Source: CAZULF01 sp964621215 (GTDB lineage: Bacteria; Pseudomonadota; Gammaproteobacteria; UBA1113). Taken from it: DNA of 31,530 nt. Every line of letters begins with the position of its first letter. Position 1 is the stretch's first letter. The stretch lies in assembly GCA_964621215.1 (NCBI GenBank), contig CAZULF010000012.1:1-31530 (forward strand), written 5' to 3'. Made by a program: the position numbers and the translations under genes. The notes below the pieces were generated by a model. It was not told the DNA's origin. It searched no databases and saw only the letters and a list, made by a program, of their open reading frames with translations. Of this stretch, positions 24,378 to 31,530 are shown in pieces.

Positions 24378-25367
24378 TTATAAATCTAATTTTTGTGCTG
24401 GCTTAGCTGGCTTACATGAAACACTAGGAACGCGTCTGGGCTGCTGAGGATGAAACAATGTAGGTTGGGCAACCCCATTGTAATAAAATACTTGATTTAC
24501 CCCAGCTTCAGCAGTATTCTCTTCAGTGAATGGTAATATATTTTCAGAATCATCTTCATCATCATCAATAAATTCAAACGATACTACTGAATCAGTATCA
24601 GACACATTCCCATCTACAGTAATTGGTGTGTTGCATTTTATTGCATTTAAAAATTCACCGATATTTGTACTTGTGGGAACATTGATAGGAGAGGGAAGGA
24701 GGCCAAAAACACCTCTGTTATGCACTTTCATATCAACAAAACAACTTTCATTTAAACACCAACTGCTGCAATGATCAAGCTCAGCTGCGCGTATCACAAA
24801 ATTTCGCAACGAAAATGTAACATTATATTCATTAATCACTCTGCTGGCTGTATTTAATAAACTGTAAGTTGCGTTCAACACCAATCCTCTTAAATATATA
24901 TTACCTTTACACAAAACAATAACATTATAATCAGAGGAGATTCGGCCTTGAAGTATCACCTCTTCAGCATTAAAAATTTTTGTTATGTTTTTGGTATAGA
25001 TTTCTGATTCTGATGTGCAGGCCAATCTCTTGGCATCGACATAAAGAGCTTCCGTGTATATTTTTTTATTTAAAAAAACGTTTTCCCCTGTAGCCATTAT
25101 TGAAAATTTTTTGATATCCCAATATTTTTCAACATTAAAATCAAGCATATAACTGTCAGTTTGATTAATGATTTTTAACGTGAGCATTTTCTCTTTTAAT
25201 TTCATTAAACCAAGACATCTTCCATTCATCCCATCTATAAACTCAAGGAAATAACCTAAACTTAACACCTCAAACACGCGTTCTCTGTCAGTCACCGCGT
25301 CAAAATTTAATAAATATGTCCCAACCGAATTTCTATAAACAATAATTGCTAATCTTTCTTTTTTCAT
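24378..25367 (-). CDS. Unknown beta-rich protein downstream of the FHA-like/lipase gene
   Basis: I do not recognise a family. The 329-residue product starts at an ATG with a strong GGGGGTG ribosome site. Residues 1-210 alternate hydrophobic strands and turns (for example EEVILQGRISSDYNVIVLCK then GNIYLRGLVLNATYSLLNTA), suggesting a beta-solenoid or beta-sandwich. Residues about 250-290 are strongly acidic (FEFIDDDEDDSENILPFTEE). The last 30 are proline-rich and basic (QPRRVPSVSCKPAKPAQKLD), likely disordered. There is no signal peptide. It begins 45 bp after the stop of the giant FHA-like gene on the same strand with no terminator between them, so co-transcription is likely. Possible roles are an immunity or accessory protein for its neighbour, or a separate effector; none is shown. 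Confidence 0.7.
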   Translation of the reverse strand: MKKERLAIIVYRNSVGTYLLNFDAVTDRERVFEVLSLGYFLEFIDGMNGRCLGLMKLKEKMLTLKIINQTDSYMLDFNVEKYWDIKKFSIMATGENVFLNKKIYTEALYVDAKRLACTSESEIYTKNITKIFNAEEVILQGRISSDYNVIVLCKGNIYLRGLVLNATYSLLNTASRVINEYNVTFSLRNFVIRAAELDHCSSWCLNESCFVDMKVHNRGVFGLLPSPINVPTSTNIGEFLNAIKCNTPITVDGNVSDTDSVVSFEFIDDDEDDSENILPFTEENTAEAGVNQVFYYNGVAQPTLFHPQQPRRVPSVSCKPAKPAQKLDL

Positions 25368-25412
25368 AATACACCCCCATTAAATTAAAAATATAAACTT
25401 ATAAAAAAATAA

Positions 25413-28400
25413 TTAAATACTCATCCTTCTCGTTCTATGTTCATTTGCTGTTTTATTCGGATTTTCTGACGATACTGAAAACAATGTAAATCGATTGTTA
25501 TTTATTGTTTTTGGCTGCTTAGTTACCACACTCAAATTTGCATGTGCATTGTTGTACTCAAGTTGTGAACGTATCGTGTCAGTATATTGATGTACTTCTT
25601 CTTCAATAGTTTTTAGTTGGTGGGAAGTAGTAGAAATAATAATTTCAGAAGGAGCTGGAAGTAGCTTACCCAGCTCCATTTCCACATCATATTTGGCTGT
25701 ACTCGGCAACTCCAGGACTTTTCCTTTATCGTATGTTGTTCCTGTTAAACTTCCTGCACCATTAACAACATTAGGTCGTGATTCAAAATCGGTCACTTTA
25801 GAAAAATCATATTGATTATTTGGATTATATATTCCTGGGTTATCAAAAACATAAGCCGGCTTGTTGAATTGACTCGACGCCAATGCTGCTTCAGCTGCAC
25901 CTAAAGAATGTCCGGTAAAGGAAACTTGATAATCTGGATAATCCGTCATGGTTTCTTTAATATAAGCCTCCATATCCGCATTATAGCTACGCGGTGCTTG
26001 GCGAGTTGCAATATCTACATCAGCAGTAGCTAAATTAGCGACATTAGCCGTTCCACGAAATGCAATAACTATTTCATGACTTTCTTCATTAATAAATGTC
26101 TCTACCTTCGTTCCTGTGGTTGAATCATAATAACCACCATCTTCGAGTAGGGCATAACCCTCTGGCATTGGAGCGTCAGGGTCGTAAGAAGCCTTACTTA
26201 GCATTAAACTTACATTAAGCTCTTTAAGGTATTGCTCAACATCTTGCGATGTTTTCATACTTTCAAAAGAGCGATACGCAATCGTGTCGATTGAAGGTGT
26301 AACCAGCCCAAGTTCTTCTAATGCATAATTAAAATTATGCTTCATTTGATCTATAGTTTGTTTATCATAAACTGGTATTTTTACATTAATATTATGTTTT
26401 GTATCTCGCTGTACACTGCGTCCATCGAGACTTCCCGTATGAATTTCACCTTGGATAGAGTTGGCATTAATGATCGTCGCTTCATGCCCATGCACGACCG
26501 GCACTAAGTTGGCATCATAATGCTCGCTCTTTATACCAACATCAACGGTATGAATTTGTCTGGCCATATCCATATCCGCTGGCAACCGATTGGAGCTAGG
26601 CTTCTGTGGAATAAGATCATGGATATTACCTGCGATACTAAAACCACTGCCTCGCTTTTCTTCATGAATTGATTCACTGATAATAGTATTAACATTAAGT
26701 TCAACCGATGTATCACTAACGACATCTCCACTGAGCGTATGTAAAGTATCCGCTTGAAAATTATTTTTTGTAATAGCCTCGTGTGTATGAATACCTGCTT
26801 TTTCATTGACTATACTACTCGATGAAGTATCATGCCCACAACTAAAACTTTGATCTGTTGACAAAGAAGCATGGGTAGAAGAACTCGTCATACTATCAGT
26901 CATAGAAGTAATAGTCAGCGTGTCTTTGACATGTATATCAACTTTTTCAGCATCAATATTGGCACCTATCAATTCCATGTTGTTCACATTCACATGCAGA
27001 GTACCACCCACATAAGTATGTTGGTTAAGTACTGTATCGGCCTCCATTTTAACGACACTTCCGCTGACACCTACTTGAGAATTACTGCCTTTGATCGAAG
27101 TGGCAACAGAAACATTTTGTGTTTTTTGTTCGGACTCACTGTGTAATTTCACTCCTTCTGCTTTAAAATCCTTGGCATTAACAGTCATATCTTGAGCAAC
27201 AGCGACTGTTACCCCGGTGATATTTACAGACTCTTTTGCATTAATAGTTAATGACCCGGCAGCGATGACACCAGGGCCTTTTGTCTCTTGGCTTTCCTTA
27301 CTGGATGTGTGTGTATAAGAAATTTTCGTAGTTGGTATATCTAAACCAATCCCATGCGTTTTGAATATTTGTGAAGGAAGATTATCGTTAACTAACCCAT
27401 TCACAATATTATTGGTCGTATTCGCTAACGTAATAGCACTATTAAACGTTTCAGTGGTAGTTTCGACAAGACCTTGAGCATCGTGTAGATTTTTAGCTTG
27501 ATCTATAATCGGTGTTGCTGGTAAATGCACACCTGATCCAGTTTGTTGGGGTAGGTGAGTATGAGCAACTTCCTGCCCCATAACACTAACTCCAAAACCT
27601 GAACTTTCACAGCTATAGGTATGCTTTAAAATACTGACATCAATATTAACATTCCTGCCTTCGATAGTAACGGGTCCAGGCGATGCCATAACAACACTTC
27701 GTAATGAAACATCGCCCGAGTGCGAGCTCATTTTTATATTATCATGACTACTAATTTTTGTTGGAACTGAGTATTCATCACTACGTTTAGACTTACTGTG
27801 GCCAAATAACGATTTGCTAGTTTTTTTAGTAGTTTGTTTTGCAATAACGTCACGTACAACAATATCTTTTTTTGCATCTAATTCCACATCTTTTGCAGCT
27901 GATAAATGTGCTGCATCTATTTTCATGCCACCATCTTTGCTGGACATATAAACACTTCCCTGCTTAGAAGAGATATCACTACATTGAACTTGCGTAGTGC
28001 GAGTTTCTACTTTACTCGTTTTTTGTTTTAAAAAGCCGTGTTTTTTAGTTTTTTTATTTGATACATAGGTGTGAGTTAACGCGTTAACTTGCACACCCTT
28101 ATCCGCTGAAATAACAGCATTTCCTTGAGCACTAATATTTGAGGCAGTATTAACAAATTGGCCTTCGGTTTGAATAACTAATCCATTTCCATCATGACCT
28201 TCACCCTGTCCACCAATCACCTGCGTGCTTGTATATTGATACATCGTGTCATATCGCCCCTGTACCTGCTTAGCTAGAGCCTCATTAGTTATATCGCCAT
28301 GACTGGTCATCTGTACATAATTATTGCCTTGCACCTCTGAACCAATTAGATGCATCTGAGTATCTGCATTCGCATAAAGATCATGTCCTGCAGATAATTT

Positions 28401-31400
28401 GCTATTACTAGCCACATAACTCTTAGCCGCATTGATATTAAGATCATGTCCTGCAGAAACTTTATGTGCATCGGTAGTGATATTTTCTGTCGCTTGTAGA
28501 GAAACATCTTCATCAGCATGCACATTTGCGTGAACATCTAAATTGCCATTTGCGTTAACAAGAAATGATTTTGACATATCTTGATCTTCTGTAATAGCAA
28601 GGTTATTAGCGGAAAGTTGGACCGCACTGTCTCGCTGAATTTTTTGATTTAAATTTATATCCTGCTTGGTTTCAACAACTAGCGCACTTTCTATAGATAG
28701 TCCTTCATGTTCACCACTACCCGCAACCACTTCAACAAGATTGTTAACCTTATCTGCTTTTAGATAAACACTATCAACATCACCGTGAGAATCCAAAGTT
28801 ATGGTGTTGTTAGAGCTCATTATAAGCGTGCCGTTTTCTCCATTAAATGAAGACGTTGAGTCTGCAATAATATTGCCATCCCCTTCTGTTTGAAATACAA
28901 CGGCTGCTGAATCTGCTATGAAAGTCGATGCGCTATCATGAATGGTTTTTGAGAGTAAACTAGTATCTCCAGCCACATTCACCGTCGCATGCTCAGTTAA
29001 AGTTAAACTATCTGCGCTTTTAATTTGCGTAGTATCTGTTGACAACACACCCGAGATAGTGGTGACGATTGACTCAACCTCAACATTTTTCATTCTCATA
29101 TTGTTATCGTCTGTTGTTTGAAATATTTCAGTTTTTACTGCAGAATTATCTAAATCCATTTTATCCTGATTTTCAAAGTTTTTTGTTTCAACATATGTAT
29201 CTCTTCCTGTGAATGACTTTGTATTCAGAAAATCACCTTCCGCATGAAAGCTCGTCTTTGTTGAATTGCATTCAGAATCACTTGTTATGTTCTTTGCAGA
29301 AATGTCTGCTGAGTTTGTGGAAAAAATTCCACTTAACGTTAATTCATCCTCCACATCCAAAACAGTCTCATTTAAAGAGGTTTCTCCAGAAATTTTGGCG
29401 CTTTGTACATTAATTTCTGTTTTGTTTGTTGTCGTGGTCGAATCAACCGTACTGACAAATTCATCCTTTACGTTAAGTATCGTTTCGGAAGTATTTAAAG
29501 TATCCACATTAACCAGCATTCTCGTATCAACTTGCGATTGATTGGTAGTCATGACTCCTGCACTCTTAATCTCGTCACGGACATTTAAGTGTGTTTTTTC
29601 AGCTACGAGTTGATCTGTATTTTGTAAACTTGACATCTCAGCGTCAACAAAATCAAATGATGCCAGGCCATCACTGGACAAATCTCCCGCAACGGTTAAT
29701 TTCCCATTTTGGAAATGTATTTCTGCGCCTTTTTCATTGTTTACATTGTTGGCCATTAAATAGAAATCATCGAAGTCAAGCAACCCTTTATTATCAATGC
29801 GATCAGTTGTAACGTTGGCATGCACAAAGCTCATTGTGCTATTAGGTTTGTTTGTTATCGTTTCATCTACTGTTGTATTTGTATTGGTAAACTTTATTGT
29901 GCCTTCGTTAGTTATTTTATCAATTTTATTATTCTGATTTTTTATTTCTACTAGCCCGCGATTGTTTAATTCTTTTGCTTTATAATAGCCAGAGTCAGTT
30001 TTCAAATGGGCCGTAGAAGCCATCTCATGTGTGCTTATATCAAAAAATCCTTCAATAGCTTCAATATAACCTTCTTGAAGCATTTCTTCTTCTGCTTTAA
30101 ATGATAGTTGCTGGGCTGATATTTCACTTGGCTCAGATTGGCTTATATTTTTAGTTTCTGCCACTAATACGGCAGCATCAATTTTACCACTAAAATCTAT
30201 AGTTGGAGTTTCCAAATATATCTCTCCAGCAGATGCCTGAGTATTACTATCCTCAGAAAAACTCACCTCTTGTGCTTTAACTACTAATTGTCCATCTATC
30301 GTTAACTCTGGTGAACTTTGTTTAAACTCCTGGCAATCAACTCCAACAATATTGGTAATCTTCATAGACGAGTTAGGGGAAATATCGACTGTGTTGGTTG
30401 CCTGAACTGTAACGTTACTCAGCGCATTACGTCCACCGAATTGTGCATTATTGACCCGCATATCTACATTATCGACATCATTATTGCTTGATGCAGTAGA
30501 ACAATAATCGCCGGATAATTTCATTTCAACATTTTTTAAGTTACTCTGTCCATCAACAATGAAAGTTCTACCTGTCATTGTGCTATTATTCATAGTCAAC
30601 TTAGCATCTTTTTCTACCTCCATTTTATTAACTTTCATCGCTGTAGTATTAACTTGCACTATCCCACTGTCTTGCGTTTCATCTGATTGATAACTCCCAC
30701 CATCTTGTTTATATTGTCCCTCTTTATCAATATTGTGCCGCGAACGAACATTTACGCTCCCTGTTTTAAATTCCATTTTCCCTGACTGTTTTAAATCGCC
30801 TACCATAGCTACACCTTGGTTAGCTCGCATGCGGCTATGACTATGTTGATTATAACTACCTACTTCTGTAATATTTACACTATTGGCTCTAGTGTCTGAG
30901 TAACTATCAGCTCTCACGCCCTCTTGAATCAATGTATTCGTTCTTATTAAACTTGCTTGACAACTGTAGACTGATGTTTGATTTGTATTTTGAGATAATT
31001 GCACATTGGCTTCAAAAGAAGCTATAGCACGACTTGAATTATTGCCAGTAAAATCAGCCCCAAAAACAACAGAAAACAATGAATCTCTTGAAATAGATGG
31101 GCCAAACATTGAAGCAAGCATTTCAACAACTTGCACAGCATCTTGCCCCGATAGCGCTATTGGATCTGATAGAAAAAGGCCTGTAGAAATAAATTCTTCG
31201 ATAGAGGTTACGCCGGCAACTGCAACACCAACCGTTTGAATAATTAAATTTTTAAACCCTACTGCAACCGGTATAATATCTCTTAGTTGTACTTTTTCCC
31301 AATTATTATAAAGATGACGTACCTCACTGGTAATTCTCGGTATATTTATTGATAATAATAAAGTATTCCATAATATACCCACAACCATGCCAAGATGAGG

Positions 31401-31530
31401 AACAAGCAATTTTAATGAGCTTACTAATAAGCTCAATGTTTGAAATGCAGTCTCTTTGGTTAGGATGTTGTCTGATAAAACTGAAGAAAAATCAAAATTA
31501 TATAATTTTTTGAAAATCTCTTTAATTGGC
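25413..31530 (-). CDS. Giant FHA-like beta-helical protein with C-terminal class 3 lipase domain (partial, N-terminus beyond right edge)
   Basis: The minus-strand frame is open from the right edge: 2038 residues are visible. The TTG at 31434-31436 is not needed as a start, since the frame continues upstream without a stop. Visible residues 30-130 are partly hydrophobic (LVPHLGMVVGILWNTLLLSI). From about 150 to 1700 the protein is a long series of roughly 20-residue beta-helix turns rich in N, T, S and D, with haemagglutinin-type repeats such as VSAGHDLNINAAKSYVASNS and SSGFGVSVMG. The C-terminal region (about 26250-25560) is a class 3 lipase: EIVIAFRGT, then the nucleophile serine in FTGHSLGAAEAA (codon 25905-25907). 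AYVFDNPGIYNP and RPNVVNGAGSLTG follow, and a histidine in TTSHQLKTIEE (codon 25620-25622) completes a likely triad. I infer a secreted or surface fibre carrying a (phospho)lipase tip. Confidence 0.88.
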   Translation of the reverse strand, partial: PIKEIFKKLYNFDFSSVLSDNILTKETAFQTLSLLVSSLKLLVPHLGMVVGILWNTLLLSINIPRITSEVRHLYNNWEKVQLRDIIPVAVGFKNLIIQTVGVAVAGVTSIEEFISTGLFLSDPIALSGQDAVQVVEMLASMFGPSISRDSLFSVVFGADFTGNNSSRAIASFEANVQLSQNTNQTSVYSCQASLIRTNTLIQEGVRADSYSDTRANSVNITEVGSYNQHSHSRMRANQGVAMVGDLKQSGKMEFKTGSVNVRSRHNIDKEGQYKQDGGSYQSDETQDSGIVQVNTTAMKVNKMEVEKDAKLTMNNSTMTGRTFIVDGQSNLKNVEMKLSGDYCSTASSNNDVDNVDMRVNNAQFGGRNALSNVTVQATNTVDISPNSSMKITNIVGVDCQEFKQSSPELTIDGQLVVKAQEVSFSEDSNTQASAGEIYLETPTIDFSGKIDAAVLVAETKNISQSEPSEISAQQLSFKAEEEMLQEGYIEAIEGFFDISTHEMASTAHLKTDSGYYKAKELNNRGLVEIKNQNNKIDKITNEGTIKFTNTNTTVDETITNKPNSTMSFVHANVTTDRIDNKGLLDFDDFYLMANNVNNEKGAEIHFQNGKLTVAGDLSSDGLASFDFVDAEMSSLQNTDQLVAEKTHLNVRDEIKSAGVMTTNQSQVDTRMLVNVDTLNTSETILNVKDEFVSTVDSTTTTNKTEINVQSAKISGETSLNETVLDVEDELTLSGIFSTNSADISAKNITSDSECNSTKTSFHAEGDFLNTKSFTGRDTYVETKNFENQDKMDLDNSAVKTEIFQTTDDNNMRMKNVEVESIVTTISGVLSTDTTQIKSADSLTLTEHATVNVAGDTSLLSKTIHDSASTFIADSAAVVFQTEGDGNIIADSTSSFNGENGTLIMSSNNTITLDSHGDVDSVYLKADKVNNLVEVVAGSGEHEGLSIESALVVETKQDINLNQKIQRDSAVQLSANNLAITEDQDMSKSFLVNANGNLDVHANVHADEDVSLQATENITTDAHKVSAGHDLNINAAKSYVASNSKLSAGHDLYANADTQMHLIGSEVQGNNYVQMTSHGDITNEALAKQVQGRYDTMYQYTSTQVIGGQGEGHDGNGLVIQTEGQFVNTASNISAQGNAVISADKGVQVNALTHTYVSNKKTKKHGFLKQKTSKVETRTTQVQCSDISSKQGSVYMSSKDGGMKIDAAHLSAAKDVELDAKKDIVVRDVIAKQTTKKTSKSLFGHSKSKRSDEYSVPTKISSHDNIKMSSHSGDVSLRSVVMASPGPVTIEGRNVNIDVSILKHTYSCESSGFGVSVMGQEVAHTHLPQQTGSGVHLPATPIIDQAKNLHDAQGLVETTTETFNSAITLANTTNNIVNGLVNDNLPSQIFKTHGIGLDIPTTKISYTHTSSKESQETKGPGVIAAGSLTINAKESVNITGVTVAVAQDMTVNAKDFKAEGVKLHSESEQKTQNVSVATSIKGSNSQVGVSGSVVKMEADTVLNQHTYVGGTLHVNVNNMELIGANIDAEKVDIHVKDTLTITSMTDSMTSSSTHASLSTDQSFSCGHDTSSSSIVNEKAGIHTHEAITKNNFQADTLHTLSGDVVSDTSVELNVNTIISESIHEEKRGSGFSIAGNIHDLIPQKPSSNRLPADMDMARQIHTVDVGIKSEHYDANLVPVVHGHEATIINANSIQGEIHTGSLDGRSVQRDTKHNINVKIPVYDKQTIDQMKHNFNYALEELGLVTPSIDTIAYRSFESMKTSQDVEQYLKELNVSLMLSKASYDPDAPMPEGYALLEDGGYYDSTTGTKVETFINEESHEIVIAFRGTANVANLATADVDIATRQAPRSYNADMEAYIKETMTDYPDYQVSFTGHSLGAAEAALASSQFNKPAYVFDNPGIYNPNNQYDFSKVTDFESRPNVVNGAGSLTGTTYDKGKVLELPSTAKYDVEMELGKLLPAPSEIIISTTSHQLKTIEEEVHQYTDTIRSQLEYNNAHANLSVVTKQPKTINNNRFTLFSVSSENPNKTANEHRTRRMSI

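Noticed and set aside
28380..28460. Direct repeat of AGATCATGTCCTGCAGA as a possible mobile or CRISPR-like repeat
   Set aside because: Both copies encode the SAGHDL turn of the haemagglutinin repeats in frame, so they are protein repeats; no CRISPR array was seen in the window.
31434..31436. TTG as the start of the giant FHA-like gene
   Set aside because: The frame is open from there to the window edge and no ribosome site precedes the TTG, so the real start is probably outside the window.

Overview
The window is AT-rich, densely coded gammaproteobacterial DNA. Its mix of genes is a predicted secreted GH5 cellulase, a pentapeptide-repeat protein, a PAS/LuxR regulator, a large filamentous-haemagglutinin-like protein ending in a lipase, a SulP transporter, TspO, Pol IV, ArfB and SrkA. 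This suggests a host-associated or amoeba-associated lineage, perhaps near Legionellales/Coxiellaceae. That placement is inference from gene content; no rRNA or other phylogenetic marker is present.

Layout. 1-1395 (-): SulP-family anion transporter, cut by the left edge. 1650-3128: a small unknown minus-strand ORF split by an internally deleted IS21-family element (1827-3067) flanked by a GTAC direct repeat. 3158-3631 (-): TspO. 3918-5339 (+): pentapeptide-repeat protein. 5394-5767: a palindromic intergenic repeat and a piece of dinD, directly ahead of a GT4-type glycosyltransferase (5769-7124, +). 7143-8225 (-): DNA polymerase IV. 8389-9804 (+): protein of unknown function. 9901-11082 (+): BaiN/YhiN-like flavoprotein. 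11211-13183 (-): arfB and a secreted GH5 endoglucanase.

13346-17587 (+) holds srkA and a MATE exporter, rearranged by an apparently exact 1827-bp direct tandem duplication. Intact srkA and intact MATE genes survive at the two ends. Between them lies an in-frame chimeric ORF, MATE residues 1-366 joined to SrkA residues 96-336. 17517-23230 (-) is a tripartite RND efflux operon in the order outer-membrane factor, adaptor, pump. It is divergent from a PAS/LuxR-type regulator (23553-24311, +) that may control it. A bidirectional terminator follows.

24378-31530 (-) is a two-gene unit: a giant beta-helical FHA-like protein with a class 3 lipase domain at its C-terminus (its N-terminus lies beyond the right edge), followed 45 bp downstream by an unknown beta-rich protein.

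The most notable items are the fresh-looking tandem duplication with its chimeric gene, the FHA-lipase protein and its partner, and the IS21-derived mini-element whose computational removal restores an open reading frame.
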